From positions 1 to 64,000 of the forward strand of contig CAKNJR010000007.1 of assembly GCA_930986425.1 (NCBI GenBank): a DNA stretch of 64,000 nucleotides. Reading direction: 5' to 3'. Source of the DNA: an uncultured Clostridium sp. (GTDB lineage: Bacteria > Bacillota > Clostridia > TANB77 > CAG-508). Below, in pieces: positions 8,462 through 18,029 of the stretch (positions are counted from its first letter, which is position 1; every line of letters begins with the position of its first letter). The notes under the pieces are model-generated. The model was given only the letters and a program-made list of their open reading frames with translations, was not told the origin of the DNA and ran no database searches. The position numbers and the translations under genes are program-made.

Positions 8462-9787
8462 TTAGCTATCATTTTCTCTTTCTCTAACTAGAATCCTAAT
8501 CGGCGTTCCATTAAAATTAAATTCTTGCCTTAATTTATTAACAATATACCTTTCATAAGAAAAATGAAATAGTTTTTTATCATTTACAAATATTGCAAAT
8601 GTTGGTGGTTTTGTACCTACTTGTGTCATGTAAAGTACTTTCAACCTTTTTCCTTTATCTGTTGGTGGTTGAACTATTGCAACTGCTTCTGCTAAAAGCT
8701 CATTTAAAACTGATGTTGCAATACGCATTGCATTATTATTTGAAACTTCATTTATTAATTCAAATAATTTTTCTACTCTTTGTCCTGTTTTGGCTGAAAT
8801 AAACAATATTGGAGCATATGCCAAATATGATAATTTATTATATACATCTTTTGTATAATTTTCTAAAGTACCATTTTCTTTGTCATATTCATCCCATTTA
8901 TTTATAGCAATTATTACGGCTTTTCCAGCCTCATGCGCTTTTCCAACAATTTTAGTATCTTGCTCTGTTACGCCTTCATTTGCATCTATCATAAGCAAGC
9001 ATACATCTGCTCTTTCTATTGCAAGTTCAGTTCTTAAAACACTATACTTTTCAATATTTTCTTCTACTTTGCTGTGTCTTCTTAAACCTGCTGTATCTAT
9101 AAAAATATATTTTCCATGCTCATTTTCGAACTTAGAATCTATGGCATCTCTAGTTGTTCCTGCAATATTACTTACTATACTTCTATTTTCACCTAAGATT
9201 TTATTTACCAAAGATGATTTTCCAACATTAGGTTTTCCTATTATTGCTACTTTTATGTATTCTTTATCTTCATCGTTTTCGTCTTTTTCAGGTAGATATT
9301 CATATATTGCATCAAGTACATCACCAATACCTTTTGCGTGTGCAGATGATATTGGATAAGGCCTGCCAAGTCCCAAATTATAAAATTCATAAGTGTCATT
9401 TTCTAACTTTTTGAAATCATCTACTTTATTGCATACAAGCACTATTGGCTTTTTTGACTTTTTAAGCATTAATGCAATGTCTCTATCATCTGGAGTTATT
9501 CCTGTTGTAACATCTGTTATAAAAACGATTACATCAGCTACATCAATTGCAAGCTCTGCTTGTAGTCTCATTTGGATACTTATTACATCATTTGCCTTTT
9601 CTTCAATTCCGCCTGTATCAATTATTGTAAAATCTTTGCCTCTCCAGTTTGTTTCTCCATATACTCTGTCTCTTGTAACACCCGGAGTATCTTCAACTAT
9701 TGATAGTCTTTGTCCAACTAAATAATTGAAGAAAGTAGATTTTCCAACATTAGGCTTTCCTATTATTGCTACTGTTCCTTTTGACAT
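8462..9787 (-). CDS. der: Ribosome-assembly GTPase Der (EngA)
   Basis: Tandem-GTPase factor for maturation of the 50S ribosomal subunit. 441 residues. The first G domain has GKPNVGKS at 10-17, DTGG at 57-60 and NKVD at 120-123. The second has GKPNVGKS at 184-191, DTAG at 231-234 and NKWD at 296-299. A KH-like domain ends the protein. It is the first gene of the operon with plsY and gpsA. Confidence 0.97.
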   Translation of the reverse strand: MSKGTVAIIGKPNVGKSTFFNYLVGQRLSIVEDTPGVTRDRVYGETNWRGKDFTIIDTGGIEEKANDVISIQMRLQAELAIDVADVIVFITDVTTGITPDDRDIALMLKKSKKPIVLVCNKVDDFKKLENDTYEFYNLGLGRPYPISSAHAKGIGDVLDAIYEYLPEKDENDEDKEYIKVAIIGKPNVGKSSLVNKILGENRSIVSNIAGTTRDAIDSKFENEHGKYIFIDTAGLRRHSKVEENIEKYSVLRTELAIERADVCLLMIDANEGVTEQDTKIVGKAHEAGKAVIIAINKWDEYDKENGTLENYTKDVYNKLSYLAYAPILFISAKTGQRVEKLFELINEVSNNNAMRIATSVLNELLAEAVAIVQPPTDKGKRLKVLYMTQVGTKPPTFAIFVNDKKLFHFSYERYIVNKLRQEFNFNGTPIRILVRERENDS

Positions 9788-9992
9788 TGTTTCACCTTTC
9801 TAAAATTAATGTTTTTATTGATGTTTAAAATTTATATTTTATCGATTGTTTATAAATTTATAACTATTATTCTATTTTTCATAACTCATTTTCTTGTATT
9901 ATTTTACTATATATTGCAAAAAATAGCAAGGAATTTTTATATTAAGATATATTAATGTTTTCTTAATTAACATTTAAAATAAAATAATAACT

Positions 9993-10018
9993 GGGGAACC
10001 CCCAACCGGAGGTTCCCC
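9993..10018 (-). terminator. Intrinsic terminator of purB cassette
   Basis: The GGGGAACC/GGTTCCCC stem is followed on the minus strand by AGTTATTATTTT. It is GC-rich like the terminators of the other cassettes. Confidence 0.8.
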
Positions 10019-10094
10019 CTTGTATTATAATTGTGTCTCGGTCACGTTTGTCGTTTCATGATTCCTCTCACGCAAAACTTACAAAGCAGAGTTT

Positions 10095-11489
10095 TTAACA
10101 GCCTTCGGCAAGATCTTGAGCATAGCCGGTGTACGTAGCCGGTGTGAGCTCGAGAAGCGTCCTCTTATCCTCATCAGAAAGCATATCCAAAGTTTTGATA
10201 AACTCATGGAGAGCCTCTTTGGTAACTCGTTTTCCACGAGTCATTTTCTTGAGCTCCTCATAGGCGTCAGGAACGCCATACTTGCGAAGCATTGTCTGGA
10301 TAGGTTCCGCAAGGACCTCCCAGTTGTTTTCGAGGTCTTCCGACATCTTCTGTACATTCGGAGCAGACCTACTCATCCCCTTAATCGTTTGCGAGATGGC
10401 TTGGTAAATGTAGCCCAATGCCATGCCCACATTACGAAGAGACGAAGAATCGGTCAAATCTCTTTGAAGCCTCGAAACGCTGAGTTTGTCGGAAAGCATG
10501 CTGAGCAATGCATTGCCAATTTTGCAGTTGCTCTCCGAGTTTTCGAACTGAATCGGGTTGACTTTATGAGGCATGGTAGAAGAACCAACCTCCCCATCAA
10601 CCGCTTTCTGGCAGATATAATTCATCGAAATATAGAGCCAGAAATCCCGGTCAATGTCAATCAAAATGTTCGCAAACATTCTAATTGCATTGAACAGTTC
10701 GCACATCCAGTCATGGTCTTCGATTTGCGTTGTAATGGGGTTGATTTCAACCCCACACACGTTTTCGAGAAACTCTGCTGCTTCCCTATCCCATTCTTCT
10801 TCCGGAAATGCCACAGAAATTGCGGAATAGTTTCCTGTGGCACCACTCCACTTGGCAAAATATCTAATCTTGCCCTGAAGGATGTCTTTAACGACATAAG
10901 AAAGTCGGTTATAAAATACCGCCATTTCTTTTCCCAAAGTTGTAGGAGTGGCTGGCTGACCATGAGTATGAGCAAGCATCGGAACATTTGCATACTCAGA
11001 TGCCCACTCGTTCAAGGTTTCCACCAGTTCCTGCATTTTCGGAATCAGCACATATTCCATGGCATCCTTGAGCATCATGGCATATGCCGTGGAATTGATG
11101 TCTTCGCTCGTACACCCAATGTGAACCAAAGGCTTGAAATAGCCCTTGCCCATTTCATCGAGCTTTTCGCCAATGAAGTATTCCACGGCCTTTACGTCGT
11201 GGTTCGTTCTGGACTCAATTTGCTTGATACGAACAAAGTCGTCATCATTGAAGCCTTCGCGAATACTCTCAAAGTCTTGCTCAATGAATTTTTCATCAAA
11301 CAATTCCGGATAATTCCCGAGGACTTCTCCAGAGAGGTGCTCCAGCCAGAGGCATTCTACCTCAACTCGATATTTCATGAGAGCAGATTCGGAGAAAAAT
11401 CTTTCGAGCACTTGCCCTACATCACCATACCGGCCATCAAGAGGGCAAAGTGCATGTCCTCTCAGGATGACCTTTTCTTTTTCAGTCAC
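10095..11489 (-). CDS. purB: Adenylosuccinate lyase, E. coli-type, GC-rich cassette
   Basis: Cleaves SAICAR to AICAR and adenylosuccinate to AMP plus fumarate in purine synthesis. 464 residues. TSED is at 127-130, THGQPATPTTLGKE from 175, and the fumarase/aspartase signature SSTMPHKVNP is at 303-312 with the catalytic Ser. The opening CPLDGRYGD, the NHDVKAVEYF motif and the C-terminal NWEVLAEPIQT match the longer enterobacterial form, not the shorter Bacillus form expected in Firmicutes. The start is GTG after AGAAAGG. No other pur gene is nearby. Its GC content and codon use (CTC, GTC, CGC, TCG) differ sharply from both neighbours, which indicates horizontal acquisition with its own promoter and terminator. 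Confidence 0.93.
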   Translation of the reverse strand: MTEKEKVILRGHALCPLDGRYGDVGQVLERFFSESALMKYRVEVECLWLEHLSGEVLGNYPELFDEKFIEQDFESIREGFNDDDFVRIKQIESRTNHDVKAVEYFIGEKLDEMGKGYFKPLVHIGCTSEDINSTAYAMMLKDAMEYVLIPKMQELVETLNEWASEYANVPMLAHTHGQPATPTTLGKEMAVFYNRLSYVVKDILQGKIRYFAKWSGATGNYSAISVAFPEEEWDREAAEFLENVCGVEINPITTQIEDHDWMCELFNAIRMFANILIDIDRDFWLYISMNYICQKAVDGEVGSSTMPHKVNPIQFENSESNCKIGNALLSMLSDKLSVSRLQRDLTDSSSLRNVGMALGYIYQAISQTIKGMSRSAPNVQKMSEDLENNWEVLAEPIQTMLRKYGVPDAYEELKKMTRGKRVTKEALHEFIKTLDMLSDEDKRTLLELTPATYTGYAQDLAEGC

Positions 11490-11577
11490 AATAACACAAC
11501 CTTTCTAAAAGTTAATTATAACTACTGTCTTCGCTAAGCCGCAAAAATTATTTAGAAAAGAAAATAGTTATGTAAAT

Positions 11578-11606
11578 ATAATAGTCCAATTTTGCTTAAA
11601 AGTCAA
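11578..11606 (-). promoter_or_regulatory. Sigma-A promoter of purB
   Basis: On the minus strand, TTGACT (11601-11606), a 17-bp spacer and TATTAT (11578-11583), about 90 bases before the GTG start. I see no purine riboswitch in the short leader. Confidence 0.75.
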
Positions 11607-11609
11607 TAG

Positions 11610-12692
11610 TTAACTCTTTATCCTGCCACTCTCTTTAAGCCATTCTACTGTATCTTTTATAGTATCTTTAATATCCCTTGTAGTATATCCTAATTCCTTT
11701 TTAGCCTTCTCATTTGAAAAATGTCCATTTGATGTAAGTACATATAAAGAATATTTTGTATAAAGTGGTGGCTCTTTCATTATTTTATAATATGTTTCTG
11801 AAAGAGGTGCTGTAAGTTTTGCAAACCACATTGGAAGAACAGTTTTTATTTTCTTTCTTCCTTGTACCTCACTTATAATATCTAATAAATCTCTAACTTC
11901 TATATAATCATTAGATAATATGTAGCATTCTCCTTTTCTGCCTTTTTCACAAGCATTTATTAATCCATTTGCAACATCTCTAACATCAACAAAGTCATAT
12001 CCACCTTTAACACAGGCTGTTAATCTTCCATTTGCAAAATCTAAAATCATTTGTGTTAAATGGCTATTTCCAAAGTCATATGGTCCAATTATTCCAGATG
12101 GTTGAATTATACATACATCTAAACCTTCATTATTAGCTTTTTCTAAAACATATTTTGCGATTTCAGCTTTTGTTTTGGCATATTCGCCATTTACTTTGTC
12201 TGGATTAAAGTCAGTTATTTCTGTCATAACTTCATTTTTAGGTCTTTCAGGTAAAGCATGTACGCTATTAATATATACAAGTTTTGCATAGCTTACACTT
12301 GTGTTTATTGAATTTGAGTCTCCATTGCCAGCTTTATTATTTAATGCACTTTTATTTAGTTCTTCTACTTTTTTAATAATATTCTTTGTTCCACCCACAT
12401 TTACATCATAAACTTTTTGATTATATTTTGATTTAATATAAACAATGGCAGCGCAGTGTATTACATAAACTTTATCTGCCTCTATATTGCTAAATATATC
12501 TTTCAAAGAGTCTATTTCTGTAACATCTCCCTTATATATTTTGCAATTAAGACCATCAAGTGATTTTAGCTTGTCCTCTGGCAAAACTAATGCTCTAATT
12601 TCATCACCTTCATTAATTTGTTTTTCAAGTATTCTGATAATGTTATTTCCTAAAAATCCATTTGCACCTGTAATAACATATGTTTTTTTCAT
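11610..12692 (-). CDS. NAD(P)-dependent epimerase/dehydratase-like protein
   Basis: An extended short-chain dehydrogenase/reductase. The nucleotide-binding GANGFLG motif lies at 9-15 and the catalytic YAKTK motif in the middle; a Ser lies in the preceding VYINSVHAL strand. The order of motifs fits NAD-dependent epimerases and dihydroflavonol-reductase-like enzymes, so the substrate is probably a nucleotide sugar or another polar carbonyl compound. An Asn/Ser-rich insertion of about 25 residues (near 113-137, including NNKAGNGDSNSINTS) interrupts the fold ahead of the catalytic strand. It is followed by two cell-surface-type membrane proteins on the same strand. Confidence 0.8.
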   Translation of the reverse strand: MKKTYVITGANGFLGNNIIRILEKQINEGDEIRALVLPEDKLKSLDGLNCKIYKGDVTEIDSLKDIFSNIEADKVYVIHCAAIVYIKSKYNQKVYDVNVGGTKNIIKKVEELNKSALNNKAGNGDSNSINTSVSYAKLVYINSVHALPERPKNEVMTEITDFNPDKVNGEYAKTKAEIAKYVLEKANNEGLDVCIIQPSGIIGPYDFGNSHLTQMILDFANGRLTACVKGGYDFVDVRDVANGLINACEKGRKGECYILSNDYIEVRDLLDIISEVQGRKKIKTVLPMWFAKLTAPLSETYYKIMKEPPLYTKYSLYVLTSNGHFSNEKAKKELGYTTRDIKDTIKDTVEWLKESGRIKS

Positions 12693-12785
12693 AATCTTTA
12701 AAGTAGTTTTTTATCTTAATTATAAGATTAATTAGCTACCTTTTCCTCCTTTTTAGTAATATTTTATCCAACAAATATGTTTTAA

Positions 12786-14576
12786 TTATGCACTTTTTGT
12801 GTTTTTATTTTTTACATTTACTCGTTTTATAAAATATATAATAATTAAAACCAAAACGGTAACAGCTGATATGATATATGCTATCTTCATAAGAACTGTT
12901 CCTGTATATTTTACATTTACAGTTATATTTTCATTTGGAACCCTTATACACAAAAATCCATTTTCTGATTCGTAAGTTTCTACACTGTAATTGTTTCCTG
13001 AATCGTCTGTGTATTCTACATTATAGCCAATATAATAAATATATGGTAATTCTATTTCTAAGCTCTCATCTACTGTATTTGCAACAATTTCAAAACTACA
13101 GTTTGTACCATCCTTATTAAAATTCTCTATTTTAGCTTCTTGTTCATAAGTTGCATTTTCGCTTTGCATTAAATTCTCTGTTTTTTCGGACAAAATAATT
13201 GGTACATCTTCTCTTTCTTCTATATATTTTCTATTGTTAAATGCTTTGCTTGGAAGATATTCAAAACTAGCACATCCAGGATGAACTCTTCCTGTTGAAC
13301 TTGTTACTTCTATTCCTTTTACCAAATCCTCTTCTGAATAATATTCCCCATACTGTAATCGCGAAATATTTGGTATTAATAGTAATAAAGAGATACATAC
13401 TAGGCAAAGTGAAGAATATATATTAAATCTTTCAAATGTCATTCCTAGTGCAATTGATGCTACCACAATCAAGAAAAATCCTCCAAATTCAAGCATTCTA
13501 AAAGAGAATTGCATCATTGTAAAAATACTTGGCAATTTTTCAAATGGAAAAAAGTTTAAAGTCATTATTACAGAAATTACTCCTGCAATCAAAAAGAATA
13601 TATAGTTTTTCCTATCCAATACTTTTTGTCCTAACACTGTCAAACTTAAAACTGCTCCTAGTATAACCACTATTCCAAGTCCATAAAACATTCTGCCATT
13701 TTGATATAAGAATAATTCGTACGGTTTTACTTTTAAATCTTCCATTACATCCCATCTAATCATATGCGCTTCATTAAATACTTCATAATCAGCAGATAAT
13801 CTGCTTTCAAGTAAAGGAATCCAATAAAAAGCTGTTATAAGTAATATTATGCCTGCATTTTCTAGTAATACAAGTAATGTCTTTTTGTCAATCTTTTTAA
13901 TATTTATAACTAAATATATTACGCAAAACATAACTAAATATATTGTAAGCATACTATGAGTTAATAACATGCCTACCGCACCTAGCACAAGTAACCAACT
14001 TTTTTCTTTAAGATTAATTATACTGTACAACCCATTGAACACGATTGGTAGGAAAATAAATGATGTCAACTCTGGTATAGCAATTCTTACATACATATCA
14101 TTTAATCTATAAGGAAATAATATGTATAAACTACTAGCTAAAATAGCAATCGCTTCAATTTTATTTTCTTTCATTCTTCCTTTTAAGAATTTTTTCACAA
14201 AGAAGTACATTGAATATCCAGTAATTATATTTACAAGTAATATAAGAATTTTCAAGCACATAGCATATGAATTAGTAAATAATCTAAAAATCAATGGTAT
14301 ATAACTTGTGATTGGACTATAAAATAAATTCCATGAATAGCCAAACCCATTACAAAAGTTTGGCATTATAACAGGTATAATTTGTCCTTCTTCAATTGAT
14401 TGCTCAGTTCCAATTAATCTACAAATATGTTGCACTCCGTCATCTATCTGAATATTAAAATCGGGACTAAACATAGGTATAGATATAATTATACTTAAAA
14501 CAATTATAAAAAGACTGGCTTTAAATATATTAGATTTTACGGCATCTTTTATTTTTGCTTTTATTTGCCCTGCCAT
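12786..14576 (-). CDS. Polytopic membrane protein, PTPS-related/GT-C-like
   Basis: 596 residues with about a dozen hydrophobic helices and a soluble C-terminal part ending in one last helix. The first extracellular loop DDGVQHICRL and the motif GFGYSWNLFYSPITSY resemble the 6-pyruvoyl-tetrahydropterin-synthase-related membrane family and YfhO-like glycosyltransferases that use lipid-linked sugars. It is paralogous to the next gene upstream (14649-16367), with the same motif order. Likely role in cell-surface glycan modification; substrate unknown. The start ATG is preceded by AAAGGAGAAC. Confidence 0.7.
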   Translation of the reverse strand: MAGQIKAKIKDAVKSNIFKASLFIIVLSIIISIPMFSPDFNIQIDDGVQHICRLIGTEQSIEEGQIIPVIMPNFCNGFGYSWNLFYSPITSYIPLIFRLFTNSYAMCLKILILLVNIITGYSMYFFVKKFLKGRMKENKIEAIAILASSLYILFPYRLNDMYVRIAIPELTSFIFLPIVFNGLYSIINLKEKSWLLVLGAVGMLLTHSMLTIYLVMFCVIYLVINIKKIDKKTLLVLLENAGIILLITAFYWIPLLESRLSADYEVFNEAHMIRWDVMEDLKVKPYELFLYQNGRMFYGLGIVVILGAVLSLTVLGQKVLDRKNYIFFLIAGVISVIMTLNFFPFEKLPSIFTMMQFSFRMLEFGGFFLIVVASIALGMTFERFNIYSSLCLVCISLLLLIPNISRLQYGEYYSEEDLVKGIEVTSSTGRVHPGCASFEYLPSKAFNNRKYIEEREDVPIILSEKTENLMQSENATYEQEAKIENFNKDGTNCSFEIVANTVDESLEIELPYIYYIGYNVEYTDDSGNNYSVETYESENGFLCIRVPNENITVNVKYTGTVLMKIAYIISAVTVLVLIIIYFIKRVNVKNKNTKSA

Positions 14577-14613
14577 GTATCAAGAAGTTCTCCTTTCTCA
14601 ATTAACTTTTTTC

Positions 14614-14669
14614 AAAAAAGGTCCGTCCCAAACTGAAAACTTTTTCATTTAAGGTCTGTCCTCAATTGA
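14614..14669. repeat. Two tandem GGTCCGTCCC-type repeats
   Basis: AAAAAAGGTCCGTCCCA (14614-14630) and a diverged second copy AAGGTCTGTCCTCAATTGA (14651-14669). A 23-base string around the first copy recurs exactly at 31052-31074. The second copy overlaps the end of the neighbouring gene and supplies its last residues (FSIEDRP) and stop. Confidence 0.65.
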
Positions 14670-16367
14670 AAATTTTATATATATAAATAAAATTATTACT
14701 CCTATTACAGAAACTATATAAGAAATTTTTTCTATTACTGTTCTTTTATATTCAACTTTTACAGTCGCTAAATCACTACTATTTAGCTTAATTGTTAAGA
14801 ATCCATTTTCTGATTCAAATGTATCCACTTTTTCATATTCACCATTATTGTAAGATACTTGTACATCATATCCTAGATAAAAAATATAAGGTAATTCAAG
14901 TTTCGTGTTTTCTTTTATATTTTCAAGTAAAATTGTATCTTCTAAGCCATTTTTCTCTTCTTGAGTTATCGTTGCATTTCCATTTAATATATAAGTCTTA
15001 TCTTCTCTATTGTCTATATAGTCTAAGTTTGCATAAGCATTTGTTGGTAAATATTCTCTATTTATACTATACACGTACACTCTATCAATTGCCAAGTTGT
15101 ATTTATCAAACTCTGCTTCGTTTTTCAAATCACCAATATTCCAGTTTCTCATTACTCCAAGTCCAGCAAAAGTACAAATTGTTATAACAACAGCAAATAA
15201 AAATGTGTCCTTCATTGTTTCATTTTTGATTAATTGCTCAGCAAATGTGACAGCATTTATTCCACAGATTAACGCAATAAAAAATGCAAAGAATCCTAAA
15301 TTTCGCCACGCAAATTGTATAACTCCGAAAAAATTAGGCATACTAAACCAAGGAAAATATTTTGTTGTCATCCATAAAGCCATAAATGCTAAAAAAGCAA
15401 AAATTAAATATATACTTTTATATTCTTTTTTGATTTTTTTAAAACATACTATTCCTAATAAAGTTAAAAATATTGTGGCTATTCCTAATGAAAATCTAAC
15501 ATCTTGATTTCCGAACTCATTTGAGAAGAAATCATTAAATCCAATTGCTGTTCCATAAACATCAGTGCCATTAGTATACATATAATCAGAATTATAGATT
15601 ACATAGTCTCCGCCAAATGTATGTTCAAGCAATGGTATTGCATAAAAACAACAAATTAAAAATGCAATTGCAACATTAATGATTAGCTTTTTAAAAATTT
15701 CTAATTTTTTAAGTTTTTCTATATTTAAAATCAAAAACAAAATAGCAAATAGCGCCGTATAAATAGTAGTAATAGTATGTGATAAAACTAGACCTACAAT
15801 ACCTATGCAAAGCCAAAAATCTTTTTTCTTATTATTTACTATATTATATATACCATCAAAAACTAATGGTATGAAAATAAATGCTGTATATTCTCCTACT
15901 GCTCCTCTTGCATAAATATTAGATAATTTATATGGTGCTGATATATAAATTAAAGCCGAAATTGTTGCTATGCTTTTTCTTTCTGTTACATTAAAAACAA
16001 ATTTATACATTGTTATTCCAGATAAGAACACTGTTATGCACGTAAAAATTTTAAGAGCTAGTCCTGTTGTTCCAAAAATATTAAATAAAATTATTGGAAT
16101 ATATGTAGTTAATGGACCATAAAACAAATTTAATGCATAACCGAATCCATTCATATAGTCAATATCTATTATTGGTGGAAAAACGCCTTCTTTTATTACA
16201 GAATCAATTGATAAAATTCTTGCTAAATGTATTTTGGCATCATTATTTTGTGTTAAATCTACTGTAAACATAGGAGCCATTATAACTACTGTTAATATAA
16301 AAATTAATATATATCCTATATATTTACTTTTTAGTATTTTTTGCATTGTTAAATAAATATTTTTCAT
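14649..16367 (-). CDS. Polytopic membrane protein, PTPS-related/GT-C-like (paralogue)
   Basis: 572 residues with the same layout as the 12786 gene: a first loop with QNNDAKIHLARIL, then NGFGYALNLFYGPLTTYIP, about eleven helices and a soluble C-terminal domain before a final helix. The two are a tandem duplication that has diverged well. Both probably act on lipid-linked glycans outside the membrane. The stop codon and last residues lie inside an interspersed repeat copy, so the original C-terminus may have been replaced. Confidence 0.7.
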   Translation of the reverse strand: MKNIYLTMQKILKSKYIGYILIFILTVVIMAPMFTVDLTQNNDAKIHLARILSIDSVIKEGVFPPIIDIDYMNGFGYALNLFYGPLTTYIPIILFNIFGTTGLALKIFTCITVFLSGITMYKFVFNVTERKSIATISALIYISAPYKLSNIYARGAVGEYTAFIFIPLVFDGIYNIVNNKKKDFWLCIGIVGLVLSHTITTIYTALFAILFLILNIEKLKKLEIFKKLIINVAIAFLICCFYAIPLLEHTFGGDYVIYNSDYMYTNGTDVYGTAIGFNDFFSNEFGNQDVRFSLGIATIFLTLLGIVCFKKIKKEYKSIYLIFAFLAFMALWMTTKYFPWFSMPNFFGVIQFAWRNLGFFAFFIALICGINAVTFAEQLIKNETMKDTFLFAVVITICTFAGLGVMRNWNIGDLKNEAEFDKYNLAIDRVYVYSINREYLPTNAYANLDYIDNREDKTYILNGNATITQEEKNGLEDTILLENIKENTKLELPYIFYLGYDVQVSYNNGEYEKVDTFESENGFLTIKLNSSDLATVKVEYKRTVIEKISYIVSVIGVIILFIYIKFSIEDRP

Positions 16368-16410
16368 TTGTCAAAACCTCTTCTATTTTTTAAATTATAT
16401 ACAAAGAAAA

Positions 16411-16438
16411 AAAAATAATCAACGTTTTGTTGACTATT
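16411..16438 (-). terminator. Intrinsic terminator of the 56-aa gene
   Basis: On the minus strand, AGTCAAC pairs with GTTGATT across AAAAC, followed by ATTTTTTTTT. The stem overlaps the stop codon of the small gene. Confidence 0.75.
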
Positions 16439-16604
16439 TTTCTACATTTTCAGTAGTATTTTGAAGCATATCTTGTATATATTGAGCAGATGATTGAAGT
16501 TCACTGTCAAAAGAATTTCTTTGTACAAGTTTTATAGTTATATCAAATAAACATGCAATAATTAATATAATAAAAAGTAATTTTTTCCAAATCTTACTTG
16601 CCAT
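16434..16604 (-). CDS. Small single-pass membrane protein (56 aa)
   Basis: The ATG at 16604 is preceded by GGAAAGGAAATG. The protein has a basic start (MASKIWKK), one hydrophobic helix at about residues 9-26 and a polar C-terminal tail. It ends in a good intrinsic terminator and is AT-rich like the host. Family unknown. Confidence 0.6.
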   Translation of the reverse strand: MASKIWKKLLFIILIIACLFDITIKLVQRNSFDSELQSSAQYIQDMLQNTTENVEK

Positions 16605-16745
16605 TTTTCATTTCCTTTCCATGGTAAAAATATCTCATTTTTCCTATATTTCTATTATAATTAAATAAATAAAAAATGTCAATACGGGAATAATATTTGA
16701 TAGAAAGGAGAAATTCGTGTAATCACATTATACGATAAATTAATT

Positions 16746-17466
16746 ATGAAAAAGACTGCGATTTTATTAGGAATTATTGCATTAATTGTATGCATTTTTG
16801 TGGGAGTTTATATTTATTTCGATAGTCATGGAAGTAGTGAAAATTTAGCACAAGGCAATGAAGTTAATGAAACACAAGAACAACCATCAGCTCAAAGACA
16901 ATCAGTTAACGAAGCCAATGAAGCCTCAAATGAGTCAAACTCTCAAAATATTATAAATGAAATTAACAATATGTCTATTCCGAATAATACAGTTAGCCCA
17001 AGGCAAACAGTTGAAACAGAAATAGCCTCTTTTTCTACTAATTTGCAAGGAGATAGTGCAAGATTAAACAATATAAGTATCACTTGCAATACTCTAAATG
17101 GCACAACAATAAATTCCGGAGATACTTTTTCATTTAACTCAATTGTGGGACAACCAACAGCTGCAAAGGGTTACCAAGAAGCTGATGTTATTGTAGATAA
17201 GAAAGTAGAAAAAGGTTATGGCGGCGGAAATTGCCAAGTAAGTACTACTATTTATAATGCGGCATTGGAAGTAGAAGGAATTGAAATACTTGAACGTAAC
17301 CCTCATAAAAAAAGAGTAACTTATGTAGAAGAAGGTAAAGATGCCGCTGTTTCATACAGTGGACGGTTTAGATTTAAAATTTAAAAATAATACTGGGAAA
17401 GAACTAAAATTATATGTAAACTCTGATGATGATAGCGTTGATGTTAGAATTGTTGAAATGAGCTAA
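16746..17466 (+). pseudogene. VanW-family protein, 3' frameshift
   Basis: An N-terminal membrane helix (about residues 4-24) and a Gln/Asn/Ser linker precede a VanW domain (ETEIASFSTNLQGD, GDTFSFNSIVG, GYGGGNCQVSTTIYNAALE, RNPHKKRVTYV). VanW domains occur in surface proteins of Firmicutes and in some vancomycin-resistance clusters; the molecular role is not settled. The frame breaks near 17355-17368 and stops at 17384. Shifted by one base, the expected tail (DGLDLKFKNNTGKEL to EMS) continues to a stop at 17466. A good AAAGGAG site lies about 34 bases before the ATG, which is too far, so the 5' end also looks altered. Confidence 0.8.
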
Positions 17467-17542
17467 ATAATCATTTTATATCTATTTTTCATGGTTTTTT
17501 ATTGGAATATACTTAAATACAAAAATTAAAAAGGCAAAAAAA

Positions 17543-17560
17543 GGCGGGGCTCATGGCCCC
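17543..17560 (-). terminator. Intrinsic terminator of cassette B
   Basis: The GGGGCC/GGCCCC-type stem overlaps the stop codon. On the minus strand it is followed by GCCTTTTTTGCCTTTTTAA. Confidence 0.7.
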
Positions 17561-17958
17561 TTTTCATCTCCCTTCTTCTTTCTCGGTAATTTCACGTCAA
17601 TGTTGAAGCACCAACCGGCAAAAGCCATAATCGTCAAGCCACACATTCCAACCACATACGGAGTTTTTAACTTCACATACACGGCCTCTCCGGAGTTGCT
17701 TATAAAGAGCTCATACGGAGCTATCATTCTACTCATGTGCAGTCCGTTTGCATCCATGGTAATTTGATAGTTTCCACTCTCCAGCCGGTTTGCGGTAAGC
17801 CCTGATTCGTTCAAGACTTCTGTTGCGGTTTGTGCGCTTTTTGCTGTTGTTGTCATCTCAGCAATTTCCTCTGTGGAGTATGGATTGGCGATAAAAATCA
17901 TGCCCCATACAGCCAGGAAACTGCATAATGCAGCGACAACCTGAAAGAATCTTCTCAT
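17551..17958 (-). CDS. Unknown two-helix membrane protein, GC-rich cassette B
   Basis: 135 residues. One hydrophobic helix lies near the N-terminus (about 5-25, QVVAALCSFLAVWGMIFIAN) and one near residue 103-120, with a polar loop of about 75 residues between. A basic tail (LPRKKKGDEKG) ends it. I find no known family. The start ATG has GCGAGGT upstream. It is divergent from cassette C, with two promoters in the shared 200-bp gap. GC content and codons differ from the host. Confidence 0.65.
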   Translation of the reverse strand: MRRFFQVVAALCSFLAVWGMIFIANPYSTEEIAEMTTTAKSAQTATEVLNESGLTANRLESGNYQITMDANGLHMSRMIAPYELFISNSGEAVYVKLKTPYVVGMCGLTIMAFAGWCFNIDVKLPRKKKGDEKGP

Positions 17959-18029
17959 TTGTGATACCTCGCTTTCTCTTTTGTGTGCTCTGTCAATAAA
18001 CAGAGCTTTGTTTGCACGGTCATAGCTAA

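Noticed and set aside
10116-11537. A 473-codon open frame on the plus strand across the purB gene.
   Set aside because: It lies antisense to an unmistakable adenylosuccinate lyase and has no family motif. It is long only because the cassette is GC-rich and so poor in chance stop codons.
11490-11577. A purine riboswitch ahead of purB.
   Set aside because: The leader is short and shows none of the conserved aptamer core or its three-way junction.
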